Below, one piece after another: positions 48,791 through 61,265 of a stretch of 64,000 bases of DNA. This stretch comes from Paulinella micropora (Eukaryota; Cercozoa; Imbricatea; Euglyphida; Paulinellidae), in the NCBI GenBank assembly GCA_019918135.1, contig WBZZ01002624.1, positions 86,001-150,000 of the forward strand. Reading direction: 5' to 3'. The notes under the pieces are model-generated. The model worked only from the letters and a program-made list of their open reading frames with translations. It made no database searches and had not been told where the DNA came from. Each line of letters opens with the position of its first letter. The stretch's first letter is position 1. The position numbers and the translations under genes are program-made.

Positions 48791-49831
48791 TCAGATTGCT
48801 TTGGGGCCCACTAACGCGTCCTTCACTATTTGTTGCATCCGGTCATCGGTTGGGGCTTGGCTATAGTCGGCCAGCCAGTCTCTCCTAGCGTTCAAGTCTA
48901 CACACTGACCGACGTACTGTTGCTTACTCGTAAAGAGGAAGTCATTCAGTTCCTTCACCTTGTCCTGAACGTCAGAGGGGTCAGCTTTCTTGTACCGGGC
49001 TAGCAGTCTGTCCCACAGTGCTTTAGGGTTTTGGCCAAAGGTCAGCTTCTCCGGATCAGCTAAGTCACGCACTAGACTCTTCGCCTCACCCCCGAGCATG
49101 TCATAGATGATATTGAACAACCTCTCTTTTTGCTTGCTCATCTCAGCAAGTACACTAGCGTCATAGGCCATCACCTGTCGTGTCAGTGCGGCAGCACGAT
49201 CAGCACCCCCTAGTGGGGTTTTGACCTTAGAGGGGTCCGTCTGTCCTCTGGAGGCCCCACTCTTGCTGTCGCCCTCTAAGTCTGAGCCCTTGCCAGTTGA
49301 CAGCCTAGGTTTGTCAGTGCTAGCATACCCACCAGAGTAGAGGTCAGAGGTATGCCGGTCTTCATCTTCCTCCTCCTCCTCCTTTCCTTCTTCAGTCTCA
49401 GGGGTTGGTTTATCCTTCGGACTGCCAAATACCGGTTTGTAACGCTTGGCTGGGGTTTTCTTTCCTTCCTCTACCCCTAATGCCTCCTCAAGGTTTGAAG
49501 CTTCCGGTTTGGGCTTGGGCATAGGCCACAGGCGAGTAGGACCCTTGGCTTTGTCCTCGAAGTATTCCTTTACTACTTCTTCTTCCAAGTCAGCCCAATC
49601 ATTCCACTCTGCTACCTCTTTCCAAGCTAGTATAAAGGGGGGCACCTCCCTACCCTTAAGCTGTATCCCTAATACTTTTTCGCGATGTACATATTGTTTG
49701 TGGGCGTCAGCACCCTGCAGCACTTGCTTAGGGGCCTTAGCATTACAGCTTTGCACTACTTGCCTATGCAATAGGATCCATGCCTCTTTGCCGGTGAAAG
49801 TAATCTTATTGTCTGTCTTACTAGTAGTCAT
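48791..49831 (-). pseudogene. gag capsid-like region of R2
   Basis: A 346-residue frame starts with MTTSKTDNKITFTGKEAWI, the usual copia gag opening in which the residues before WxxW-type helices bind one another. It continues with a capsid-like helical domain (IIYDMLGGEAKSLV, FGQNPKALWDRLLARY). It ends about 90 bp before the knuckle frame in a different register. R1 has the same domain at 35425-36306. Confidence 0.72.
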
Positions 49832-50947
49832 TTCTAACCACCGTCAGTCTCGAACAGACACACGCTCCATACACACACTTACACACAGCACACAGCTATG
49901 CTCTCAACTTGCCAAACAGAGATAGGGTCACGCTATGCTACGCTGTTCTGATGGCACAGACACAGGCAAGCAACCACACTCCCACACAGAGAGAACACAA
50001 CAGAGGCCACGAGCAGACTCACACACACACTACACAGAATAGTGTTTTGCTTGTCCACACCACCCTTTACTCTCTCTCTCTCTCTCTCTCTTCAACCACG
50101 TGTGCTACCACTGACTCTATTGCTCAAACTACACTGAGGGTACCTCAGCTACCACCTATGATAGCTTTCCGCCTACTAGCAGCTCCTATCTGCAAAGTCA
50201 GTTCTTCAACCTACCTAGGTTTGTAGTTGTTTTTGTACAACCACCTAAACACTCACCTTTCGCTCCTCCCCTCGTGTCCTATGCACGGTTCTTCAGAGCT
50301 CACGACCTCACCACACCTCTCTCTCACTCCTCACACAGTCACAACAGCGACACAAGGAGTAGATGCGATGATGCAGTACGAATGCAACAATAACTTTGCA
50401 AGGTAAGCTGTTGTGTCCCGTGGGCAGTGGGTGCTCAATCCCGCCTGTCACCACGGCAAAGCACAACCGGCCTACTGCTCAACAATAACGTTGCAAGGTA
50501 AACTTAGGCTGTTGTGTCCCGTGGTAGCGGGTGCTCAATCCCGACTGGCATCACGGCAAAGCACAACTGGTCTACTGCTTTGTACTCTGGCCTTGCAAAT
50601 TGTTGTGTCCGTGGTAGCGGGTGCTCAATCCCGACTGGCACCACGGCAAGCACAACTGGCCACGTCACAGAACTGACAAATGCACAACACCTTTAGGAGG
50701 CTCACCCCTCCCGCACTGCGACCTGTACGCTTCGGTGTCTGTCTCTCTGTCCTGTCCCCCACCTTGCCCTTGCACTACACACCAGCAGAGCAGGGCATGG
50801 GTAGTGTCTACAGTGATCAGCTGTAGCCACACAATTGAAAATGCGCACTTTCCTGTAATTGGGTCACTTAAGGTGGACCCCTCACCCCTTTAACGAAGGT
50901 TCTCCTCTGCGATCCGTTGCACAGATCACGCTCCAAGCCTCGATAAC
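49832..50947. other. R2 5' untranslated region
   Basis: About 1.1 kb without a supported gene between the gag start and the 5' LTR. It contains a CA-rich stretch, a (CT)n run near 50071-50090 and a tandem repeat. Confidence 0.6.
50396..50660. repeat. Threefold tandem repeat in R2 leader
   Basis: Three units of about 93-101 bp share TGTTGTGTCCCGTGG, GGGTGCTCAATCCCG and ACGGCAAAGCACAAC. They start at about 50396, 50497 and 50590. The third is slightly shortened. Confidence 0.85.
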
Positions 50948-51300
50948 CCGTTGGGAGAAAACCCTCGCGACCTCTGCAAACGGCGACCGGAACTCGGGGC
51001 GTCCCCCTCCTACCGGCCAACTGCTTCCCACGCAAAAGAATTTAACAATACTGAACAATCCCACCAGTCCAACTGACGACGTCACACAAAAGATGTACCT
51101 CCAGAAAATGATCCACGAAACTGCCTGATATGGGCAATAATGGTAATGGTAAAAAGCTAGTGCCATCAGTATCAGAAAAGGAACTCTAAATGACTGTATG
51201 AATAATTAATAATACTACTAACCGTAACGAATATTGCTAACGTATAAAATAGCAATATGGACATAGCTGAGGAGGAAGGGTCTAATTAATTGTCCCATGC
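50948..51300. repeat. Probable 5' LTR of R2
   Basis: Direct repeat of 41917-42270. On the minus strand it precedes gag and so should carry the promoter. TATAAAATAGC occurs within it on the plus strand. Confidence 0.75.
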
Positions 51301-51676
51301 CCGCCACTTCTCAGCTTATCACCATGACTTTGTCCCAAACCTAACCTGTGTCACGGCTCGTTCTAAAACATTTTCGAACAAGCCATTTACAAGCAACGAC
51401 AAAACATTTTAGTAAGGACGAAACCAGGAAGTCCCGTTCATTGTAGTATAGCATCAATATCACTGACGAGATTCAAGACTAAAAGCTGATATTACCTCGG
51501 GCATAAAAGTGGCAAACTAAGCTTATCCGACTTTGATCTCATCCTTCCACATCAATCGGAAGTGATCATCCGCAACAATCTAAAGCAATCATTTGAAAGC
51601 TCAGGACAAGATAGAGAAACAGATATATATATATATATATACTTATACATATACTACAACCTCGTCTGTTGGGAAC

Positions 51677-51726
<50 letters not shown>

Positions 51727-51777
51727 CGGCAACGACATTCTTAGCCATCATCATAAGTCGAAGTGTTACACAATGAT
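51301..51777. other. Intergenic DNA with (TA)n and (GATA)n
   Basis: No gene seen. A short (TA)n lies at about 51625-51640 and a (GATA)n block of about 12 units at 51679-51727. Confidence 0.7.
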
Positions 51778-53879
51778 TGTCTATGTGTATGTGCATGGAT
51801 ACCATAAGGTATCCATAATTATTAATATTCCGGATCAGAAAAAAATAATAGAAACATAAAAATTTATTAATATTATTATTAAAGTTTGTTTTCCGGACCC
51901 CCAAAATAAAAAAAAATTATTTGAAAAGTTTCGAAGGCGCTTGCCTTAGTGTCCGAGGGCCTCCGCCACAAAGTCATTTTTACCCCTGATACCATCTGGT
52001 ATCATGTTGAAATTAGTACTTCAAATAAATGTATTTTCAAGAAAATATAATGTATTTCAACATTCAGACATAGAATAATGCGGAGTGATGCACCTGTGTG
52101 CCCCCTAAAATTTTTTTATTATGACTATGTCATTAACATCAATCAGTGTCATTTGCCTGCGGTGACAAACCAAATGACAAGCAATATCAAAAGAAAGAAA
52201 ATCTTATTTTGGATGGCATACATAAAGAAAACATATGTTCTATAAACTATCCAAGCAACCATTTTGCAAAGGGGGGTGGGAGAAATGATATGTGAACAAG
52301 AAAATAAAATGCTAAAATATAGGTAGGCCAAATAGCATAGGAAGAATCATGATAACAGCAATAGAAATGAAGTTGTAATAATTTTGAAAAGCAAAGTTTT
52401 TTTCAAAATAAGTTAACATTAAAAACCAAGCATGCTAACATTTTTCAAATCTCTATCCTATAAACTAGCTATATGCAAACTGATAGTGCAAAGCAATACC
52501 TGAAAATTCTCACAAGAATGGAGCAGAACCAGCTAACAAACCTAAAAAAACAAACATCTATGAGGAAGTCGGAAAGGAAAACAACATACCTTTTGAAGCA
52601 CTGAATGCAACTCCAGGAATGAAAACCTATAGCCAGCTTCAAAATATCTTAACACACAAATGAACATACATAACATACATGACTATTGCATGATTTTCGT
52701 GAAACATGTGATTTTAGGTGTACTGGCACATATTATTCATTCTAAAAACTGTGTATTCTCTGTATTTTTCTAAGTGACTCTGGTGTGCAACACATATGTA
52801 AAATTATCTTCACGTTCATGTGCAATCATAACATGAGTTGTGCTTGAACGAAATGTTTCAAAATTGACATATTGCTTGAATGCAAGAAAATGTGAAAATG
52901 ATAAGAAAACAACAGGTAACAAAAACACACAAAATGTATGACTTATTTACGTGAGTTCTCTGCACACACAACGCAACCAACAAATCGAAAGACACAGATA
53001 GATAGAACAGAATATGAGAGTGCTAGGATGAGCTGGCATTCCTGTAAATGTTTATATAGCGCGTGTATTCAGTAAATATGTGTGTCGTGGGAGAAGGCTT
53101 CAAAAGGTGTGCTTGGATTGTTTGTTTGTCTGTATGTACACATGTACGCATGTATGTGCATATGTATGTATATATGTAAGTACGTAATCGATTGGTACAT
53201 AAGTATGTGTGTATGCATGTCTGTATGTATGTAAGGTGTGTATGTATGTAATCGATTTGTCTCACCTCTCCCAGTCTCAGAAACTCAAAATCTTTCATAC
53301 TTCAGGCACTTATAACACTGCTTGCTTTCTTTTGCTCTGATCTCCTCTCCTTCCTTATACAGTTATCAAATCTACATATCTATTTGTGTTTTTTCTTGCT
53401 TTACAAAGCTACAATTCCATCCTGCATGGGAGGGGCATATAATTGAAACCATGAAACCAAAAAGAAATTTGATGTATTGAAGCACACACACAAAAAAAAC
53501 TAACACTTAAGATTTTTGTTGTTGTTGATATAAATGCAACCATAAATACCAAAAATCATTATTTCCAATCTCACACCCCGCAAAAGCAGCTATTGTTGAC
53601 AAAAACAACGAAGAGACACACGACCCTCCACCATTTTTTCAGTCAAAAAATCGACTTCACGTGGAAAACTTTTCTATCAAAAAAAATAATAACTTTGACT
53701 CAAACTTTTGTCGAAATTTTACGGGTCGCTTCCTCGTGACTTGCTCAATAGATTACTGTAGTTTATTTTATGACAACGCCTCCGGTTCGATCGCTAGATT
53801 TTTTTGAAAACCTGTCACTGAAAAACTGATACCATATGGTAACTTCGGATACCATATGGTATCGCCATGAGCATAGACA
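51778..53879. mobile_element. Non-autonomous piggyBac-like copy
   Basis: It starts TGTCTATGTGTATG... and ends ...GAGCATAGACA, the two termini of the element at 54088-57053 but in inverted order. The 2.1 kb between holds no transposase frame, only AT-rich sequence and a (TGTA)n-like block near 53120-53240. Palindromic ATACCATATGGTAT-like words lie next to both ends. Confidence 0.6.
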
Positions 53880-54087
53880 ATATATATATGTGTCCTCACA
53901 CTCCTATGCTTTCCTTTTTATTGTGTTATTTGTATGTAAGTTTTGTGAAATGAAAAGCTGTAGTTTCTGAAATATAAACTGTATTATCTCACATCTCTCC
54001 GCTCAAAAAACTCAAAAAATTTCAGACATAAGTCACTTCTAGTGTTTTTTTCTTTCTTTTGTTCTGGTCTCCTCTCCTTTTTTCTAG
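53880..54087. other. Spacer between two piggyBac-like copies
   Basis: About 208 bp. The last 90 bp resemble 53276-53370 within the preceding copy, so this may be a rearranged fragment. No gene. Confidence 0.45.
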
Positions 54088-54928
54088 TGTCTATGCTCAT
54101 GGCGATACCATATGGTATCCAGTGTTACCATATAGTATCAGTTTTTTAGTGACAGGTTTTCAAAAAATTCTAGCGATCGAACCGGATGCGTTGTCATAAA
54201 ATAAACTACAGTAATCTATTGAGCAAGTCCCCAGGAAGCGACCCGTAAAATTTTTCTACAAAACTTTGAGTTGAAGTTTTTTTTTTTTTTTTTGATAGAA
54301 GGGTGACCCCTCCCAATAGACTTTTTCCACGGGAAGCCGCCACATAATGATTTTTTTCTCCAAAGATGGAAGTAGGAACGACCATCTCAGTCTCTGTTTC
54401 TCGGTTCGGGGTGCCTTGGGCAAAAAAGAAATTTGGGGAATCGAAATATAATGTCATTCGGGCTTTGGGTGTGTTGAAAGAAAAAGAAATGAAACAAAAA
54501 AAAGCTCTTATTACTGCTCGGTTTGATGGTAAGGATTATTACGAGTTCACAAAACATTTGAAGCCAGAGCCAGCCCATGAGTGGTCGAGTTTGGCTTTCA
54601 TGAATGGGGAGGGCGAAGAGGTAGTGATGGAGGTCTCTGATGATGAAGAAGAAGAGGAGGAGCAGGAGGAGGAACAAAAACAAGAACAGAAAGAGTAGGC
54701 TGCTGTAGAAGAAGACGAGGAGGAGGGGGAGGGAGGTGATGAAGAATTCATGCCCTGTTACAATCCAAGCCGTCATGCGGCCGAGGAAATAGAGACTGAG
54801 AGAGAAAAACTCCTGGGAAAGGGGTTCGACTGGAAGCTGGGTCCACAGGCGGTGGATTGGGGAGCAGATCGACCTTGGCACAAACCGAAGACGACACTCG
54901 ATGAAAAAAAAGACACTGGCCCCCTGTC

Positions 54929-55190
54929 GTAAGCCCTCCTCTCTCTCTGTCTTCTCTATATATTTTTCCTATTCCAGTTAGCACCTCATTCCCCGACACT
55001 TTCTCTACATGTCTATGTCTTTTTTTTTTAATTGTGTTGTGTTGTTTCAGACAACGATTGGAAAGAAAAAAAATTCAACTCTGTGTTTGGTCTGTTGGTT
55101 TCTTGTAATCATGGTGTCAACTTTTTTCAAGGTTTTTGTTTGTTTTGCTAATTTTTTTTAAATTTTTTTTTTCTTTTTTCCTGTGTGTAG
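54929..55190 (+). other. Spliceosomal intron in transposase
   Basis: Donor GTAAGC, a long T-rich tract and acceptor TGTGTAG. Joining exons gives a phase-2 junction (TC + A) that keeps the transposase frame open. This shows the host splices GT-AG introns. Confidence 0.7.
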
Positions 55191-55564
55191 ACACCTTTTG
55201 CACTTTTTGCCAATGGATGCGGTGACAAAACTTATACAGCTTACTAACATTGAGCTAGCGAAAGAGAAGGGTAAGAGGGTCTCAAAACCACTTACCACGG
55301 AAGAGTTTTTTGTCTTTGTGGGGCTGTTAATCCAAATCTCATTGGCCGACAGAGGTAGGAGAAGGTCACACTGGGCACCCAAAAAGTGTATGGGTACAGA
55401 CTGCTTGCTGGGGGATGGTTACGGCGACATAATGGCCTGCAATTGGTTCGAGGGGATCTTGAAATGTTTACGTACAGGTCCACCAGCAACAGAAGAGGAC
55501 CCTTTTTTGCCTATTCGGGGGTGGGCGGAGGCTATCGATCGTAAGGCGAGGGAAGCCATAGTTG

Positions 55565-55565
<1 letters not shown>

Positions 55566-55602
<37 letters not shown>
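55566..55602 (+). repeat. Poly-G tract of 37 bases
   Basis: A pure G run lies inside the transposase coding region and changes its frame. Confidence 0.98.
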
Positions 55603-55603
<1 letters not shown>

Positions 55604-57053
55604 CATTACTATCGACGAAAGTATGGGGCAGTTCACTTGAGAAGGAATGCCTGGGCAAATGGTTGTTCCCCGCAAGTCGATCCCCGTGGGAAGGGAATAT
55701 CATACCGCCTGTTGTGTCGAGTCTGGGGTCTGTATCGCACTGGAGATGGTGGAAGGTAAGGAGAGAGATCAAAAAAAAGAATTTGCACATGAGTTCGGGG
55801 TCACTACTGCCACCACTTTGCGTATGATGAGGCCGTGGTTCGGTTCTGGGCGCATTGCAATCGGTGATTCGTGGTTTGCCAGTTGCAAAACAGCATGTGA
55901 GTTTAAAAACAGGTGCTTTGATTTTGTCGGAATGGTGAAGACTGCACACGCGGGCTTTCCTGTGAAGATGCTATGGGGTGCCAGGGGGGGGGGGGGGGGG
56001 TCGAAGGGGGATTTGGCGTCAGCAACATGCGAAAAGGACGGTATCAGGCTGCTCGCGGTGAACCAAAACGACCACAGTCAGCAGCAGGTTATTGTTACAT
56101 GCTCCACCACTTTGCCCGGCAAGCCGCGGAAAGCTCGTTACAGCCGCACTGGGCCTCTTGTCCCGAGGTGCGAGGCCGTGGCGTTGTATTATAGCGCTTT
56201 CAACGCTGTCGATCAATTCAACTCCGCTCACCACGGGTCCTCTTCCCTCAACCTCTGCATTACAGTCAATGACTGGAAAAAGGTTGATTTCTTTATTTTG
56301 CTGGATTTTATTATCACCAATGCTTACAAGCATTTCAATTTTTTCAGCAAAACCGTTTTGATCAATCTCAATATGCTGAAAGGAGACAACAGGCCCGGAT
56401 TTTTCAAGCATCTCCTCGCATCCAAGCTCATTGAAAGCGGAAACGAGCCTAATCTTGCAGGTCCCCAGCCCCATCTCTGCACCCCTCGCTCCTGTCGCCC
56501 CCCCGTTCACCCCGTGCATGGAACTGTGCAGATATCCTTTGACCCTTGTGTCGGACAAAATTAGAAAAAAGCAGGAGGCCGGTCGCGCATACAGCCAGAG
56601 CACGGAGAGGCCAAAGAGGCGTAGGTGCCGTGTTTGCCTGTACGCTTTTTCTGAGAGGAGGGTGTCCATGACGAGTTATTATTGCGCCTCCTGTGGCCAG
56701 GATATGCCACTGTGCAGCGGCGAAGGTCGCACATGTCACGCCTGGCACAAGCAATGAAAACCAGCAAAAAAAAAAAAAACAGCGTAAGTGATTTTGAGCA
56801 TTTTCAAATGATTTAAACACTAGATACCACCTGGTATCAGGGGTAAAAATGACTTTCGGGCGGGGGCTCTCTGACAGTAAGGCATGCGCCTTTTCACTTA
56901 TGTAAATAAATTTTTCTTACTTTGGGTGACAGGAAAACAAAGATTAATAACAATATTAATAAAGTTTTATGATTCTATTATTTTTTTCTGATCCGGAATA
57001 TTAATACTTGAATTATGGATACCATATGGTATCCATGCACATACACATAGACA

Positions 57054-57704
57054 CTAGACTAATCAAATCTAAATATCTATCACTGTTGCTTGCTAACTAC
57101 AGGAAGGCTATCTTCTATCTCTCATAGCATATCTCTCTTGCTGAATCCATCAAACCCAAGGGAAATTTTGTTCCTAAAAGCGATTACCTAGATTTCTGTT
57201 TCGACAACAGATTTTTTCAAAATTTTCAAAGCATCACAACCATAATTATTTATATTTCGAATTCCCAAACTCACTCCTCACCAAAGTATTTAGAAGTTAT
57301 TAAAATACTTGCAGAAGCAATCAACCACATCCATCTTGGAGCAAAAAGAAAACTCTGTGGCACATTTTCGAGGAAAAAATACAGTGGAAGGCTTCGCCCT
57401 TTTATAAAAAAAATAATAATATTGCTGTTGACATTCAAGACAACAAAAAAAATTGATTTTTCTGTTTTGGTTGGAATTTCAGTTTTGGTTGGAATTTTGA
57501 TTTTGGGTGAAAATTTGAATTTTTCAAATTAACGGCTATATTCGTCCGCAAAATATCGTAAATTTTCGCGAAATGTTACCGTTAAATTTGAAAATTTGAA
57601 TTTTTGTCACAAAAATGAAAAACTGTCACAAAAATGAAAATCTGACACAAAAATGAAAAACTAATTTTTGTTGTTGTCTTGAATGTCAACAGCAATAACT
57701 TCAA
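57054..57704. repeat. AT-rich spacer with 28-bp inverted repeat
   Basis: TTGCTGTTGACATTCAAGAC near 57424 recurs inverted near 57675-57697. The 220-bp loop between is full of AAATTTGAATTTTTC and CACAAAAATGAAAA words. No gene. Confidence 0.6.
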
Positions 57705-57886
57705 CACAAAAAATATTGAGAAATTTTACAGGTCGCTTCCTTGAGACTTTCTCAATGGATGACTGTAGTTTATTTCATGACAACGCCTCCGGTTAGAACG
57801 AATTTTTTTTTTGAAAACCTGTCACTGAAAAATAGATACCATATGGTAACAGCGGATACCACATGATATCACCATGAGCATAGACA
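57705..57886. repeat. Third piggyBac-like terminus fragment
   Basis: It matches 53700-53879 and, inverted, 54088-54265, and ends GAGCATAGACA at 57886. No partner end of its own is evident. Confidence 0.7.
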
Positions 57887-57971
57887 ATAGACTTGAATAA
57901 TATTGAAATTATTAATATTGAATAATGTTGAACTGACTCCCGATAATATTATCGGGATTAATATTGATTAA

Positions 57972-60837
57972 CCCTTAACCGGTTTGCCACTTTTGGGGAT
58001 CTAAAGCCACGTTTGGGGATCCGATCCAATTTCAAGTTTGTTAATCCCTATTTGTGGTTTTTGACAGTTATATTATTAAATTCAATTGAATTAAAGCAGG
58101 TGGAAGCTAATTGTGTAAAAAAACCATTCTTTAATAACTAATAAAACCTTGACAATCACTGTTACAACGGCTGCCTCTTCCATTTCCCAGATGGAACGAA
58201 ATGATTGACTGTGTGCCACGGAAAACATTCTCCAGTTCGGCAAAAAAAAATAGCGACAATCGCTGCAATAAGCACTGGTACGCTTGCGGATTCCATTACT
58301 AGCACACACCGCACAACAAACCGAGTTCCGCTTACCCGCGCCGCGCTTACCATCACTCGCCTCGTTTGTAAGACTTACCAAATGGCCAGGGCATATCACA
58401 CGCTTGCCCCTCGCTGCGCTCCTAGAACCTCCAAAAAGCCCCGCATAAGACACCAAACCCTCAATAAGTTCCTTGAGCATGTCTTTGCGTGTTTTTCTTC
58501 ATGAAACTGTTTGTAGATGATAGTTGTGTTTGTAACCGCAACATCTAACAAACCCGCAAATAACTTGAACCAAGGCTTGTTGAATCTTACCGCCTTCTCA
58601 ACTCCGTAACGAAGTCGTAACTGATCGCCTGTATCAACGCCGCCCATGTGCTGAGTGTATGTCTTGCAAATTTCAAAACAATTCACTGGAACCGTAGCTC
58701 CACCCCCCCCCCCCCCCATGCAGCCTCCTTTCGACGTGGCTCATGGTACCCCCCAACACAGTTGACAAAAAATAAACCACCTGGGTGTCTTTCCAAGCAA
58801 CAGCATGCATAGTGACTCCGTTATGACTCCAAGTCATTGCGGACGTGCCCCGGTCACTATTCTTCTTGACTTCGTCCAGTAGCTCCTTTGCCGCCCTCAG
58901 CCTGGGTTTGACAACAGTGCCAATGCAGTTGATGCCCCTCTTTAGGACACAGTCAAAAAACAACTGCAGCCCTGTGTAAAACCTATCTAAAGCGATGATC
59001 CTGCCGCTTTGGTCGATGCCGGCTAGGTCTAAAAGCTTCATAACAACTGCATACGTCATTCCGTGCCCAGAATCGTCCTGCACCGTTCCCTCACCCTCAT
59101 AACAAAGCACTGTGTAAAAATAGCCTGTTACTGAACAGCACAGAGCAAACAGTTTGAATCCCCATTTGATGGGTTTTTTCGGTAAGTATTGCCTGAGGTA
59201 GGTACGCCCTTTAAAAGGGATCATTCCCTCGTCGATTGACACCCACTGACCCAATTCCCACAGCCTAGGAAAATTTTCTTGTATAAACTCAATAAAGACT
59301 CGAACATTGAAAAGTTTGTCATACTGAGGGGAGTCACGAGGAGCTGCCAGACGGGGGTCAGTGAGATGAAAATAACGTTTGATATTCTGATACCTCACGT
59401 ACCCCATGATGCTTGCAAGGTCTGGCCAATGCCAGAAGTCTGACACAGCGCCAATCCAATAATCTGTTTCAGCATGCAACCCCATCACCCCCATCATTAT
59501 AAGGATCGCCAAAAATGAAAGTATGTCAGATAGTGTCACGGGTACCCAAGGCCGCTGACGCTCTGAGGGGTTGAGATTACGTTTCCAGGTTGCATACTTG
59601 TTGGTGTTTCTTGTGACATTCTGCCAGAATTGCGTGGGTAAGAACATAAAGAAAATATCCACCATACTGAGGAGGTCGGTGGAACGCACAGAAAGTGATG
59701 CCCTGGACTGCCCTTCGAATGCCGGAAGCACACGAGGAGTTGCAACACCCACCTTCCATTCTTTGACATCATTGAACTCACTGGCAGGTAGGCTATCGCC
59801 TTCGTCAATCTCTAGTGCCGGATCCTCCTCCTCGTCTTCACCAGACCCCTCATCTTCTTCGACATCATCGTCACTGACAAGTGAGTCGCTGGGATGAGGG
59901 ACTCGTTTGTTGTCCATATCTCCTTCTTTTTGATCCTCTTCATCGATTGAACTACCCGACTCATCCCCCGATTCTGGCGGTCTGTTGGAAAACAGTACAG
60001 TAAGGAATACTGACAGCCAACGCCGATGCATGTATGGAAGTACAGAAATCTACTATACTTCCAGCATCGTCCTTGGCCGACAACAAAACAGAAGCAAATT
60101 GCACAAAATAGCTGAAACCAGGTAGGGATAGGTACACATAGTCATCGTCATCAGGGTCGCTGGGTATCAAGCCGTCCTCACTGCAAACACGCAGAGAAAC
60201 CATTCGACATCACAAGAAAAATTCGAGGTTCAAGAAAAACAAGTCTACCCAGCATTTATTGCATTTTTGGCATCTCAGTCGATTTCCTGGCCTTGCCCAA
60301 GTATGCCGTTATCGGCAGAGCCACTCCCTTCAATTCTGTATTTGATAATCTCCGAAGCAATCATCATGGAATCGTCTTCATCCTCCGCATCCCACTTCAT
60401 CCAAAACTTGTCTTTTGTACGACCATACTGTCGAGGAACAGTACCCTCAATCTCCCTCGTCTTCCAGTCATCAGGCCATTTTTGTTTGGCATAAGCCTCA
60501 CCAAATTCCCTGACCGGAAGACGCACACGGACTGTGAGAAGCTCTTGGTGCGCAGACATGATGTTGAAAAAAAAAAAAAGGTCCCCGCCACGTAAAAAAA
60601 GGCAACGAAAATTGATGAAAAAAAGTAGTTGGTGCCTGGTTTCAGTTTCATATTCAAGTCACTTTTAGAAAAGCTATGACATTCTGGTTTTCACAGATAG
60701 CTTCCCCAACACGAAAATATTAAATTTGCAGCGTAGTACAGCTTGTTTCGATTGGTATTTATGTTTTTCTTCAACTCAAAAATTCAAACCACTTTTGGGG
60801 ATTGAAGCCACTTTTGGGGATTGAAACCGGTTAAGGG
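57972..60837 (-). mobile_element. piggyBac element flanked by TTAA
   Basis: Inverted termini CCCTTAACCGGTTT (57972 onward and, inverted, up to 60837) are flanked by TTAA on both sides (57968-57971 and 60838-60841), the hallmark of piggyBac insertion. Copies of CCACTTTTGGGGATT-type words repeat just inside both ends. The element holds a minus-strand transposase. Confidence 0.9.
58091..60559 (-). pseudogene. piggyBac transposase with introns and a G-tract frameshift
   Basis: The N-terminal exon candidate is 60559-60275. Good acceptors (GTGTTTGCAG before 60181 and TTTCCAACAG before about 59992) suggest at least two introns before the main frame 60031-58673. That frame has an acidic N region and the catalytic set: SIDEGMIPFKGR (first Asp), IALDRFYT (second) and WKDTQVVYFLST (third). 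A C-run on the plus strand (58706-58719) breaks the frame. It resumes with MGGVDTGDQLRLRY at 58396-58719, and a Cys-rich end (CCAVC...CSDC...H) lies within 58091-58480. All catalytic residues are present. Confidence 0.82.
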
Positions 60838-60841
60838 TTAA

Positions 60842-61265
60842 TATTGATTAATCATCATCATTGATTAATATCATGATTGATTAATAATTTGATTAAGTAA
60901 TATTGAATAATACTATCATTGAATAATATTGAATAATACTATCATTGAATAATATTGAATAATATTGAATAATATTGCTTGATATGGATTAATATTGAAT
61001 CATACTATTAATAAAATTGAATAATATAGTATTAATAATATTGATTGAATAATATTGAATGTTGAAAATTTCTGCAATGTTAGTATTTTAATATATTTCA
61101 CCGTACGTTTCGTGTTAGTTAAATATTAAAAGTGAGTCAATAACAATAAAAACAAACATTGACAACGAAAAACTCAAAGACTTGAAGTCAAATATTTGAC
61201 AGATTTAATCAAAAAATTTCGTTTTCAACTGTCTGTTTGCAGTCACAACAGGAAATATATCCATA
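60842..61265. repeat. AT-rich (ATTGAATAAT)n region
   Basis: Many copies of ATTGAATAATA and related words, then AT-rich unique sequence. No gene. Confidence 0.75.

Larger units (their letters stand above)
41917..51300 (-). mobile_element. Ty1/copia-like retroelement R2
   Basis: About 9.4 kb between two direct repeats of 354 and 353 bp. On the minus strand the order is gag, protease, integrase, reverse transcriptase, RNase H. Coding frames are broken in several places. It is related to R1 but longer and more complete. Confidence 0.82.
54366..56757 (+). pseudogene. piggyBac-like transposase, split by one intron and broken
   Basis: ATG 54366 opens an N-terminal domain followed by an acidic run. 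An in-frame TAG lies at 54696-54698. Exon 1 continues to 54928, where GTAAGC starts a 262-bp intron ending in a pyrimidine tract and GTGTAG at 55190. Exon 2 joins in phase and encodes PLTTEEFFVFVGLL. A 37-G tract (55566-55602) shifts the frame just before the catalytic ITIDESMGQF, which is followed by TGA. The later part has AIGDSWFAS and VKTAHAGFP, another G tract near 55984, a frame change near 56470 and a Cys-rich C terminus (CRVC...CASCGQD...C...H). The D-x-D-rich core identifies a DDD transposase. Confidence 0.75.
54088..57053 (+). mobile_element. piggyBac-like transposon with transposase, CTAG target duplication
   Basis: It begins TGTCTATGCTCATGG and ends CATACACATAGACA, with ATACCATATGGTAT-type palindromes just inside both ends. 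CTAG precedes (54084-54087) and follows (57054-57057) the element, a likely 4-bp target duplication. It encloses a broken transposase on the plus strand. Confidence 0.65.

Noticed and set aside
50396-50660. CRISPR-like array
   Set aside because: The units are about 100 bp tandem copies with no short repeat/spacer structure, inside a eukaryotic retroelement leader.
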